Assembly (NCBI GenBank): GCA_023212725.1
Contig: JALBYF010000003.1
Location: 372,001 to 436,000 of the forward strand
DNA from: Tranzscheliella williamsii
Lineage: Eukaryota > Basidiomycota > Ustilaginomycetes > Ustilaginales > Ustilaginaceae
Reading direction: 5' to 3'
DNA length: 64,000 nucleotides
A program made the position numbers and the translations under genes. This document shows positions 1-9,048 of the stretch, piece after piece (the first letter of the stretch is position 1; every line of letters starts with the position of its first letter). The notes below the pieces were generated by a model. The model ran no database searches, was not told the DNA's origin, and was given only the letters and a program-made list of their open reading frames with translations.

Positions 1-370
1 GAAAGGGAGCTTGGCGGACGGTGGTTTTGCGAGAGAGAGCGGTGGCACGTTCGTAGATGTGACTGTAGCCGGATGTGGCCTGGTCTACAGAGGGTCGCAG
101 AATGTCCTGCTGCACTTGCTGTCCCCTCTGCATGAGCTGTTCGAGGGGAGACAGGGCGGGCTGGGCGGCCTGTGCATCCGAGTGGCTCCACGAAGGCTCG
201 CCTGGCTTGGCAGATCCGGGGTCGGACAGAGATGGACTGGTGGAAGGTGTCATGGCGGCTTGGTAGGAATGGGAGGAGGATCTGGAGCCGCTGGAGGAAC
301 TGTTGGAACCCGAAGAGAAGGAGCGCGGGGCATTCGCCTCATATTGGCCAGGGTGAAGACGGTTGGCCAT
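1..370 (-). CDS. Unidentified protein, 5' end only (runs off left edge)
   Basis: An open frame begins at an ATG whose first base is 370 and stays open to the left edge, giving 123 codons of an N-terminus. The first 70 residues are rich in Ser, Pro and Gly and look disordered. They are followed by a more ordered stretch containing LEQLMQRGQQVQQDILRP and a Tyr/Arg-rich segment. I do not recognise the family. The codon usage and the Ser-rich N-terminus resemble other genes in the window, so this is probably a real gene whose main domain lies outside. A pyrimidine-rich leader lies upstream on the same strand. Confidence 0.6.
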   Translation of the reverse strand, partial: MANRLHPGQYEANAPRSFSSGSNSSSSGSRSSSHSYQAAMTPSTSPSLSDPGSAKPGEPSWSHSDAQAAQPALSPLEQLMQRGQQVQQDILRPSVDQATSGYSHIYERATALSRKTTVRQAPF

Positions 371-1521
371 GGTGATTGTGAGAGCAAGACGATGAGTCAC
401 GCGATCACTGATGAGACGGTTCGTGTCCGTCCGAGAATATAAGGCCTGTAATGAAGTCTTGTCGTCCGAAAGATAGATGCCCGCCAGATGATAAGATGAG
501 ATGTCTGGGCGTTCACTTACTCCTTCGAGTCCATCTCAGGCCGCTATGTCCGACGACACTGCGGACCCAGCTGATACGCAGATCTGGCACCGAGGGCGAT
601 TGCGGCGCCAACAGGTGGCTAGCGAGAAAAGGTAGAGGAGAAAGAGGGAGAAGAAGTAGAGAAGGGAGGCCCGGAAGAGGAAGGGTTGGGAGCACGGTGT
701 ATGTAGACTGGGAGGGTTAAAGTCACAGTGTGATTTGCGGATGAGTGACAGTGTGACGGTGGGAGGATGAGCGTAGGTGTGAGTGTCGCGGCAACCGTAA
801 AGTGCGAGAAAGCTTAATCGGGATCCGACTTCGGCGCGTCGGGTTGGCCGACGAGGTTAAAGTTGGGCGAGTGAGAATGTGACTTGAGGCGATGGCTGTG
901 ACTGTAAGCGCAGTGAGGACGTATTCGAGTCGACCTGCATAGAGTCACGATTCGAGGCGGAGACGGTATACTCTATGGATGTGCTGCGCAAGGTCAGCTG
1001 CACCATACTGCCCTGTTTGATGCCAAACGCTCGCGCGCACCAACCCATCGCGGCCGAGTCAGAGATAGCTCACACCCAAACCTGCGCACGCGAATGCGCC
1101 CTAGGACGCTTGCAAGCATACCGACGATCGAGAGCCCGGTGCCTGACCGCACGCATGAACGTGAACCCTTGTCGAGTGTCAGATCCCCACCCACACACGC
1201 CCCCTTTTTCCTTGGCTGAGCAGCCACTTTTGAGATTCGACGACCTAACACGGCGGGGTTCTCAAGCTAGACCAGGCGTGCCAAGAACCGGGCACGTTCT
1301 TCGCGAGTATGGTCTGGTCCTTTGGGTGCAACTCCGTCTCATCGGCTTAGGCAGCCGCGCTTCAGGCTGCACGTGTGTAGGTGTGCGTACTGGTGAGAAT
1401 ACAGTAGGCTGGACGGAAGACGAGGCGGAAGAGTCGGCCGGAGTGCGGGTGTTCTGGTGATCAAGCTGGCAGGGTTCAGGCGCGCGGTTGCGGGTATAGA
1501 GCGCGGGTGCGCGGGCTGAAA
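371..1521. other. Intergenic region between MED7 3' end and the left-edge gene
   Basis: No gene is recognised here. The stretch holds the 5' region of the left-edge gene and the 3' flank of MED7. It contains several TGTGAC / GTGAGTGTC-type repeats (about 721-800 and 870-910), the same motif seen in other upstream regions of the window. An ATG frame at 975-1460 on the + strand has no recognisable domain and is probably chance. Confidence 0.5.
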
Positions 1522-2521
1522 TCAGCCAGTCGCGCCGGCAGTCAGCATCTTCTTGAGCTCCTCGACCCTGCTCCGCATCTCTGCGCAGCGCCTGGAGCCG
1601 GGAAAAGCAGCGCATACGGAAATGTCAGTGTCCGTATGAACGTAGCTGGGTCTGTCTGAGTGCGTGAACGCGCGGTGCTTACTCTTGGATCAGCCGGGTC
1701 TCGGCTCTCCGCCTCTCGAGCTGCATCTGCATGACCAGCTTCAGCGTCTCCTTCGCCTGCACTGGCCGCAGCTCGTTGATCAGGAACTGCATGTTGATCA
1801 CCACGTTTTGGATATGCTTGAGGCGGTCTTTGGCTTCTGTCGACTGCGTCCAGAAGCCTGGGTTCTGCGCCAGTTGCTTCTGCTGTTCCTCTGGCGGCAG
1901 ATTCGCGTCTGGGACCGCAGGTACCCACACATCGTACGGCTGTGCTGGCTTCAGCAGATCCGCCGTGATCTCTCGGTATGTTTGCAGCAACGTCTGCAGC
2001 AGCGACACGAGCAAATCCCTGCGATCTACCTGCTCTGCCGGATACAGTACCGGGATGCCTAGCTGTTGCAACGTCGGTGTGACATCCGGGATCGGCCACA
2101 GCTGTCCGAAAACAGTATAGCCACCGTCCTCCTCGATCCAGTCGACGTTGGGTGATTCCATCTCCAGCTTAAGGTCGAAATCTGGCAGCGCATCAGGTGC
2201 TTCCGGAGGCGGGTGGGTCTCGTCCATGTTGACGTCTCCCTCGTTGTCGTTGGTCGTACGCTCGGCTTGAATGTGCTGGCTGAGGATCGATGACTGGCGT
2301 TCGAGCCGCTGCTGCGGCGAAAGCTGATCCCAGCTGTGCTCGTCTGCCGCCAGCTTGTGCGCGTTGAGTACTTCCAGCAGGCGCAGGTTCCGCTTGGTGA
2401 ACTTTTTGTACACTTGCGGCGGAGGGGGGAAGAACGAGGTGCTAATTTGCGCTGCGCCGGCGCCCGCTGCCGCATCAGTCTGGCCCGCCGCATCCGCGTC
2501 CTGCGTCGTCGTGCCGTTCAT
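1522..2521 (-). CDS. MED7: Mediator of RNA polymerase II subunit 7 (MED7)
   Basis: MED7 is a middle-module subunit of Mediator, which links transcription factors to RNA polymerase II in the nucleus. The family signature is visible: [17 protein letters not shown] at about residues 30-46, and near the C-terminus [14 protein letters not shown] leading into a coiled coil. Two exons are inferred: 1683-2521 and 1522-1591. The donor GTAAGC and the acceptor CTCCAG join in phase 2, so the stop that appears just inside the intron is bypassed and the protein ends [20 protein letters not shown] plus ATG-encoded tail residues A-T-G, for about 302 residues. The ATG at 2521 was chosen because the frame upstream of it offers only a GTG. 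It is head-to-head with SER1, 350 bp apart. Confidence 0.9.
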
Positions 2522-2871
2522 ACCTGCTATGGCCACCCAGGCATCTGCACGTCCTCAAAGAAACACGCACGACCTGCTCTGGGATGTCCAGCAGTGCGTT
2601 CTAACCAGATGTAGAGAATCACAGAATGGCCGTTCCTCTGGGCTCCACAGCCACTCCTACCTCGTCATTTGGGTTGGATCGCCGAGTTCCGCTTTTCGAC
2701 CGCTGCGTGACGCCAGCCAACCTAACAAATGAATGAATCGCTTTGCCATGTTCCAATTCTTCCTATCGAGTCACGCACAAACCAGTTAACAGTGACCACA
2801 GCCAGCCGTTCCGTCCGTTACCACAACCAGCTTTCCATCGATCCCGTAGTCGTAAGTCATCGCCGCCAACC
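2522..2871. promoter_or_regulatory. Shared divergent promoter MED7 / SER1
   Basis: A 350 bp gap between two divergent start codons must hold both promoters. A GAGTCA half-site of the Gcn4/Cpc1 type lies at 2768-2773, about 100 bp upstream of the SER1 ATG. Such sites drive general amino-acid control of biosynthetic genes in other fungi; here the role is inferred from one short match. No clear TATA box was seen. Confidence 0.35.
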
Positions 2872-4143
2872 ATGACATTGACGCTCGATCCCTCCCGCAG
2901 AGAGAAGACGATCAACCTGGGCGCGGGTCCGAGCTCGCTTCCCACGTCGGTTCTGCTCGAAGCAGCCCAAGGCATCCTCGACTATGAGGGCACAGGCATG
3001 GGCTTGACCGAGCTCTCCCACCGGTCCAAGACGTTCCAGAAGCTCATGGACAAGACCGAGGCGGATCTGCGGGCTCTTCTCAGCATCTCCGACACACATG
3101 CTGTCCTCTTCCTGCAAGGCGGCGGAACCGAGCAATTTTCCGCCACTGCGCTCAACCTTCTAGCAGCACATGCTGTCCAGAACCCCGACTACATCAAGAG
3201 CAACAACGGTCAGGGCCCGCCGTGCGACTATGCGGTTACGGGGTCTTGGACTGCCAAGGCGGTGAAAGAGGCTGCCCGGCTCGGCGCTACTACGAATGTC
3301 GCTGTTGATGCGCGCAAGGTAGAGGGCGCCAACGGCAAGTTTGGGTCTATCCCTCCCATCAGCGAGTGGAAGCTTAGCCCGGTTGAGGCGAAGCCGGCGA
3401 TGCTCTACTACTGCGACAACGAGACGGTCGATGGCGTCGAGTTTCCCCATCCAGGCTTCCCCGTTCAGGACCTGCCCGAGGAGTATAGGAAGCAGGTGCC
3501 GCTCGTCGCGGACTGCTCGAGCAATATACTCTCGCGGCCGATCGATGTGGCTGCGCACGCGATCGTCTTCTTCGGAGCGCAGAAGAACGTGGGGCCGTCA
3601 GGGGTTACGGTGGCGATTGTGCGACGGGACTTGATCATCGATCCGGACCTGGGTGTGGAAGCTGGGGGGCCGCGGATCCCGACGACGCTGGTATACAAGA
3701 ACATGCTCGACAACGGCTCGCTGTATAATACGCCGCCGATGTTCGCGATCTATGCGTCAGGGCTGGTCTTCGACGACCTGCTGCGGAACAAGGGCGGCGT
3801 GCGCGGCGCCGAGGAGCGCGCAGCCCAGAAGAGCGCGCGCGTCTACGGCCTGCTCGACGCCAGCGACGGCATCTTCCGCCCCACCGTCCGACAGCCCTCG
3901 GCACGCAGCCGCATGAACGTCACCTTCCGCATCGCCCGCCCCGGCCACCAGACCCCCGACGAGCCCCTCGAACAACTCTTCGTCCAGCGCTGCGCAGATC
4001 ACAACATCACCCAGGTCAAGGGCCACCGCTCCGTCGGCGGCATCCGCACCAGCCTCTACAACGCCGTCACCGTCGAGCAGACCGAGCAGCTCGTCCGCGT
4101 CATGGAGCAGTTCCTCGCCGACGTCAAGGCAGGATCCATCTAA
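2872..4143 (+). CDS. SER1: Phosphoserine aminotransferase
   Basis: A PLP-dependent class-V aminotransferase that converts 3-phosphohydroxypyruvate and glutamate to phosphoserine and 2-oxoglutarate, the second step of serine synthesis in the cytosol. The N-terminus has the family motif INLGAGPSSLP followed by GMGLTELSHRSKTF. The PLP-binding lysine is predicted at about residue 238 in FFGAQKNVGPSG, and the C-terminal SVGGIRTSLYNAV motif is present. The start is the ATG at 2872, with a good AACC context; the frame upstream has no ATG. It encodes 423 residues, the normal fungal size, with no intron. Its last 300 bp are strikingly C-rich at third codon positions, unlike the first part of the gene. 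Confidence 0.95.
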   Translation: MTLTLDPSRREKTINLGAGPSSLPTSVLLEAAQGILDYEGTGMGLTELSHRSKTFQKLMDKTEADLRALLSISDTHAVLFLQGGGTEQFSATALNLLAAHAVQNPDYIKSNNGQGPPCDYAVTGSWTAKAVKEAARLGATTNVAVDARKVEGANGKFGSIPPISEWKLSPVEAKPAMLYYCDNETVDGVEFPHPGFPVQDLPEEYRKQVPLVADCSSNILSRPIDVAAHAIVFFGAQKNVGPSGVTVAIVRRDLIIDPDLGVEAGGPRIPTTLVYKNMLDNGSLYNTPPMFAIYASGLVFDDLLRNKGGVRGAEERAAQKSARVYGLLDASDGIFRPTVRQPSARSRMNVTFRIARPGHQTPDEPLEQLFVQRCADHNITQVKGHRSVGGIRTSLYNAVTVEQTEQLVRVMEQFLADVKAGSI

Positions 4144-4300
4144 GCTTTTCCCACGCTACCGTGACCCGCTTTCCTCTGTACTTATAGTCTACCCAACGCA
4201 CCCCGCCGCGCACATCTAGAAGTGATCTTTCCTCTCCTCACTGCGTGAGCCATTCTCTATGTGTAACAGTCTAATCGACAGCCCGCGCAGGCTCGGCGAA

Positions 4301-5751
4301 TTAGGGTATGGCTGAGCTGTCTGGGCTGTCGGTAGCGTCTGGCCGCGTGGATACGGCTTGTTTCTCTCGCAGGCGCTTCTTCTGCTTCTTTTTCTTGTTG
4401 GTCTTCTTGCGGCGTTCCTTTTCGATTTCTCGGTCGATCCTGCTGCCGCCGCTCTCGCCGCGGACGAGCTTTTCAAGCTGCCGGCTCATGCGACGCCGTG
4501 CGAGCTCGCGGTTTTGATCGCGCGATCTCGTCTCCTGACACGTCACCTTGAGACCTGTGGGCGTGTGGGTCAGCTGGACATTGGTAGAGAGCTTGTTGAT
4601 GGCTTGCCCGCCGGGGCCGGATCCGCGGACAAACTTTTCGGCGAGATCTCTCTCGTCGAGGGTGAGCGGATATTTGCGCGCCCCGGGCTGCAACGCATAA
4701 TCGCCTTGTACAAACCAGCCTGGCGGCGATGAGGGTTCCGACGACGACAGTGACGAGGCGCTCACCCGCTCCACCGATGCCGGCTCTACCTCTTTTTGCT
4801 CGTCGTTGCTATGGTGTTCTTCGGCCGGGCGGAGCCTATCTGCGTCGGACAAAGCCGGGTGTGGTCATTCAGAGGCTGTTGGCCACATGCAGAATCGGCA
4901 GACGGCGGCGATACTCACAGTCCAACTTGCTCCTCCAACCACTGCTGGGTCTCCTTGGCACCTTCTTCTTCGGCCAGGAAGACATATCTTTCCAGGCTCT
5001 CGTCGGCCTCTTCTTCACGCTGGTGCTCTATGCGGTGGACATCATACCACGGCACGCTCGCTTGCTGTTGCCGGTGCAGCTCGGCTTGGCTCCAGACTAC
5101 TCTCACTGGGAAGGTAGCTTCAAAGTCGAACTCGGGAAGCTCATTCGGCAGCAAGCTGGGGCGATGGTCGCTCAGGTACTTGTTGGTGATGGGAGGATCG
5201 ATGAGCTGCAGCGCGGAGAGAGGGCGAGAGGAGACATAGGTCTGAGCGATGAGCGAGGCGGCACCCCTTGTGATGAGGACCGGCGGGAAGGGCATATGCT
5301 GATTAGCTTCACGGAGTGTGTCCATCGTCTCCTTTTCAAAGACGGCCATCAGCTCGGCAGAATCGGTGACACTGGAGAGGTCCCGCTCAGGATCGAGGTC
5401 GAGGAGCAGAGACTCATATCCATGTGACGAGAAGTGATCGACCCACTTGGCGAAGGTGTCCTGAGCTGGTGGGGTGGATGTCCATTTGGAGGCGGTAAGG
5501 AACAAGATCGGTGTCGGAACTTGCCGCTCTGCTGAGGAGGCGGCCTCAACGACGCGAAGGGTAGATTGGGATCTCGGCCGCAGACTAAGAGCGTGCCAGG
5601 CGGGTCGGGACGCTGAGCGACACGGCGCGGTGAGAGTGGTCGGCACCCCTCCGATCTGGCGCACTAGTGCTCTCCTAGAAGAAGTGGCTACGCTCAGCAT
5701 AGTTGTCTTTGGCCATCGGAGGCGTACGTGATGGTAAAAAGAAGGGTCCAT
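4301..5751 (-). CDS. Probable fusion: alpha/beta-hydrolase-like domain plus mitochondrial GGQ release factor
   Basis: Two exons are inferred: 4919-5751 and 4301-4835, joined by a GTGAGT donor and a CAGATAG acceptor (83 nt intron, phase 2), giving up to 455 residues. The first part has an Arg/Ser-rich, acid-poor N-terminus typical of mitochondrial import and then an alpha/beta-hydrolase-like stretch of unclear activity. The second part has the class-I release factor loop GSGPGGQAINK and a Lys/Arg-rich tail, as in the ribosome-rescue proteins MTRFR/C12orf65 and Rso55, which hydrolyse peptidyl-tRNA on mitochondrial ribosomes. The GGQ part has no ATG of its own: an in-frame stop lies just upstream and the only candidate is TTG. 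That favours the fusion. ATGs at 5751 and 5700 are both possible; 5700 gives the better targeting peptide. Two separate genes remain possible. Confidence 0.6.
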
Positions 5752-6407
5752 CAGGCCAAGTGGAGATCACTCACGACTTCTACCTAGCTGTGACTCTAAT
5801 TTGTTGTGATTCGAGAAATGTGACTAGACAGGTGAACGGCGACGGTGACTACGACTGCGTCTGTGACTGTGACTTTTGACGGAAGCCCTCGTTGGCTTCA
5901 ACCGCACAAAGCTGCAGTCTTTGGCCGTATCGACCATGACACTGACGCTGACCTTTGCATACTGCGCGTTTTACAAGGCCGCTCGCGTTCTCCTAGTAGA
6001 GAGCTTTGGTTCCCTCAGATTAGCACGCCGCGCTAGTACTATTGCGTTCATGCTCGAGGATCAAACCAAGTAAACTTGGTGCCTTGTGCTGGCCCCTTTG
6101 CGCGCCTCAGCCCCATAACAGCGCCTACGGCCTAGCCAGACAAACGGCATGACTGCGGCAATAGGACGAGCATAGAAATGCTGAATGGGTAGCCGTCCAC
6201 TGCGGCAAGTAGAGCGACGGTGCCACAGAAAGCTTGACACGGGACCGGCAGCGTACTGTCATATAACGATGCCAGGATTGGGTCTCGATCGTTGCGCTTG
6301 CGTGCCAAGCGTCAGTCGGCCTCCTAGTTCGGCGTTGCGATTGCATGCTGCCAATGTGGCCCTCTTATACGGGGCATCCCTTCTGCGCAGCAGCGAATCT
6401 GTCCGCC
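5752..6407. other. Intergenic region with TGTGAC repeats
   Basis: No gene is recognised. The right part is the 3' flank of the OCA-type gene, the left part the promoter of the hydrolase/release-factor gene. Between about 5787 and 5880 the motif TGTGAC or its close variants recurs several times, including TGTGACTGTGAC. Confidence 0.5.
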
Positions 6408-7358
6408 TCAGTCCTCATCGTCCACCAAGGTGCTCTCAAGACAGTCGAGCTCCTGCTCATCGGCTGTGAGTTGCTCCTTGAACCACGCTGGCAGCTTCTC
6501 CTTCTCGGGAAATGTGATCAGGTCGGTGTCGAACATCTCGACGAAGCGCTCGTTGGTGGCACGCGCGCGGTTGCCGGCAAAGTGGCGATACTCGAGGAGA
6601 ATCGTGGCAAAGTTCCAGCGCTGCAGCTTGCGCAGGCAGCCGAGCAGGACGCCGATCTCGTGGATTCCCGAGGTGTCGGTAACCAAGATGGGATGATACG
6701 CAGCGTTGAGCAGTATCTGGAGCGAGTCCTTGATCAGCTCTTCGGTGAGCGACGAGGCGTTGGCCGAAGTGGTCGAGTACTGCTGCAACGACGGCTGATG
6801 CGACGATTTGTAGGCGTGCAGAAAGCTCAAGCTTAGCTCGGGAGGCTGGTCCTCCGGCTGTGTCTTTTCCAGCGCCGGCAACGGACTAGCAGGCTTGGCC
6901 GGAGGCCTGGCAAGGCCCGTGTCGCGCGTGCTGCCGGCTGCCGCGCCAAGGACACTGCACCAACGCTTATCACCGAAGCTGAGGAACTGGATGCCGTTCT
7001 TGCGGCAAAAGCCGGTCAGGCTAGGCGACGGCAGTTCGGCGGTCAGACTCAGCACGGTCTTGAGCTGCAGCGTTCGCAAGAAGGTATGCGAGGAAGGCGC
7101 TGGCATCGCCGAGCGATAGATCTGCGGGGCTACCGCAGAGAAGAGTGCTGGGGGCTCGATGAACGGCGCTACAGGCACCGAGTGCGGCGAAGTATGCGAA
7201 TGCTGATGTATGGGCGGATGCACTGCGTGTGCGTGCGAGTGCGAATGCGGCGGTTGCGAGTGCGCAAGGTTGGACGCCCCCGAAGCGGCCTGCGTTGATG
7301 ACAAGGCGCCGCTCATCTTGGTGGCAGTAGATGGCGGAGCCAGCAGGTGCGTCGACAT
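6408..7358 (-). CDS. OCA-type (PFA-DSP family) pseudophosphatase
   Basis: This belongs to the plant-and-fungi atypical dual-specificity phosphatase family (Siw14/OCA proteins). Family features are the start of the domain IYRSAMPAPSSHTFLRTLQL near residues 80-99, a TVLSLTAELP strand, and LLGCLRKLQRWNFATILLEY followed by RHFAG near 238-262. The phosphate-binding loop reads HPILVTDTSGIHEIG at 222-236. Compared with the active C-x5-R loop, the Cys is replaced by Asp 228 and the Arg by Glu 234, so catalysis is not expected. Yeast Oca2, Oca4 and Oca6 are likewise divergent and act in a complex linked to inositol pyrophosphate and stress signalling. The N-terminus is His/Pro/Ser-rich. The ATG at 7358 is the first in frame; the frame extends upstream only through a GTG. 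316 residues, no intron. Confidence 0.75.
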   Translation of the reverse strand: MSTHLLAPPSTATKMSGALSSTQAASGASNLAHSQPPHSHSHAHAVHPPIHQHSHTSPHSVPVAPFIEPPALFSAVAPQIYRSAMPAPSSHTFLRTLQLKTVLSLTAELPSPSLTGFCRKNGIQFLSFGDKRWCSVLGAAAGSTRDTGLARPPAKPASPLPALEKTQPEDQPPELSLSFLHAYKSSHQPSLQQYSTTSANASSLTEELIKDSLQILLNAAYHPILVTDTSGIHEIGVLLGCLRKLQRWNFATILLEYRHFAGNRARATNERFVEMFDTDLITFPEKEKLPAWFKEQLTADEQELDCLESTLVDDED

Positions 7359-7626
7359 AGCCGACGTGGAGTCTGCTCTGCGCACTGCCCCTGCTGCTAT
7401 CCAGAAGGAAGACCGGAAAGCAAGGTTGTGGGGTTCAACAAGATCGTGTGGACCGCGCCAGAACTCGCTCACCCAACCGACGGCCTCCGCATGTGGAGTA
7501 AGTGACACTCACACTCACTCTCATCTCACTTCTTCCTGTCAACATCACTATATGGCCCGGTTGCAACCGCAGGTGCACTCCATGGTTATGGTGCCTACGT
7601 AAGCGCCTGGGATACCGGCTCGCCCA
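7359..7626. promoter_or_regulatory. Divergent promoter between OCA-type gene and SLX4
   Basis: A 268 bp gap between divergent start codons. It contains a GTGACACTCACACTCACTCTCATCTCAC-like run of short repeats at about 7500-7530, matching the motif family seen in other promoters of this window. Confidence 0.35.
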
Positions 7627-8670
7627 ATGCATCGCCCGTTCGTTTGCAGGCGTACGTCCTATCTACCGCGCTGGTTTCTTGCGCCTTGCCCGGCGGCACG
7701 CTCTTACTGCTTGCCTGCATACCTGCTGCGAGGCGCTCCTTCAGCTCACCCCGTCCCGCAATATTGGCGCTCCATGCCGCCTCGTTGCACGCGGCAGACT
7801 GCACAGACCGACGCGGCGCTGGCCTTCGCCCGAGCTGCGTCCCCCAAGGTGTCGTTCACCTCGTCCGCAGCGGAAGATGCCTCAGAAAAGGAGCTCTCAG
7901 CTGGGATACCGTACTTGGAGGAATGGCCGACCGAGCGGCTCCAGGCGCAGGTGAAGCGGTTTGGGTTCAAGGTGTCGCGGCGCCGACAGACGCTGATCGA
8001 CCAGCTGCGGGCCTGCTATGCTGCGCTCGCACGTGCAGGGTTGCCTGTTGAAGCGCCAGAGATCCAAGACGGGACCACAGCTGCGGTAGGCGGGCGAGCT
8101 GGCCCTGCTGATGCCGATGCTGTTCAGCTCCTAGACGGCGAGGCGGATGCCAGCGACTATGTTCGCGCGAAGGGCAGGGGCCGAGGCCGGGGCAGGAAGA
8201 GCGACCCGTTCGTGCTGGCGAGCTCGTCCGGCTCCGAGGCGGAGGGCGGCGTCGAGGCGGTGGCTGATGGGCGCGGGCTGTCTGCGGAGGACGGGTATGG
8301 CGCCGAGCCGGGCGACCTGACGGCGCAGATGGCGGGCGAGGTGCGGTCCGCGTCCGCCTCGGCGTCGTCCGAAGACATTCCGTTGGCGCGGCAGAGGGAG
8401 GAGGACGCGCGCGAGCACGCCGCGCCGCCCGCACAGCCGTCGGCGGCACTCGCAGCCACAATGGTGCGCGCCGTGCGCGCCGACCCGCAGCTCCACCTCC
8501 GCATCCTGCGCTACGAACCCATCGCCTTCGACGAGCTCATCAGCATCGCCGCCCAGAACGCCCTCCCCATGCACTCTGCCAAAAACAAGGAGGAACTTCG
8601 CACTTGGTGCGACCGCGCCGCCATCTGCTTCTACACCGCCGAGCTCACCGGCCCGCGCTCCCGCCACTGA
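7627..8670 (+). CDS. SLX4: Structure-specific endonuclease subunit SLX4
   Basis: SLX4 is the nuclear scaffold that activates the SLX1 nuclease on branched DNA. Two family hallmarks are visible. A SAP-like helix pair at about residues 99-134 (WPTERLQAQVKRFGF, then RRRQTLIDQLRACY) is typical of fungal SLX4. The C-terminal SLX1-binding domain lies at about 276-335 and includes LRILRYEPIAFDELISIA and the final EELRTWCDRAAICFY. Between them is a disordered acidic linker with an AT-hook-like GRGRGRGRK at 183-191. At 347 residues it is short for the family. The ATG at 7627 is the longest start; the ATG 147 bases further in is an alternative, and a missed upstream exon cannot be excluded. Convergent with the GH128 gene. 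Confidence 0.75.
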   Translation: MHRPFVCRRTSYLPRWFLAPCPAARSYCLPAYLLRGAPSAHPVPQYWRSMPPRCTRQTAQTDAALAFARAASPKVSFTSSAAEDASEKELSAGIPYLEEWPTERLQAQVKRFGFKVSRRRQTLIDQLRACYAALARAGLPVEAPEIQDGTTAAVGGRAGPADADAVQLLDGEADASDYVRAKGRGRGRGRKSDPFVLASSSGSEAEGGVEAVADGRGLSAEDGYGAEPGDLTAQMAGEVRSASASASSEDIPLARQREEDAREHAAPPAQPSAALAATMVRAVRADPQLHLRILRYEPIAFDELISIAAQNALPMHSAKNKEELRTWCDRAAICFYTAELTGPRSRH

Positions 8671-9048
8671 CGCCCACATGCGCCAACCCGCCTTCGCCTC
8701 GCAGACACGCGCTGCCTGCACCGCACTCACCCAGATCAATCACAGCCACGCTTGTCGACACTGCCGTGGCAAACAGTGCAGAAGGCAGTCGTGCCGAGAC
8801 AAAACGGTGTCAGGATGGACGGTATAGAGCCTGCCGAAAGTACTGGACAGAGAAGACGGGACCTGCCGTCTGCGTCTGCAGCTAGAGAATGCGAAGGGTC
8901 AGCGCGGGTAAACTATGCGAGAGGAGAGGATTTGAATAGCCGCAGCCGCGACAAAGGACTGAGCCAGTCTGCGCGGTGTCGCCTGACGCGGATTAGGCGG
9001 AAGAGGGGCGGACTGGGGCTGGATGTACGCGGACCGGTTTGCGAGGGC
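8671..9048. other. Convergent intergenic region SLX4 / GH128
   Basis: 378 bp between two converging genes. It must hold both 3' ends. No gene or clear terminator motif was seen. Confidence 0.4.

Noticed and set aside
975..1460. ATG frame of 161 codons on the + strand
   Set aside because: No recognisable domain, unusual composition (many Arg and Cys), and it lies in the 3' flank of MED7.
4301..4852. GGQ release factor as a separate gene starting at TTG
   Set aside because: No ATG exists in the frame, an in-frame TGA lies just upstream, and splicing to the preceding exon works in phase. Kept only as an alternative.
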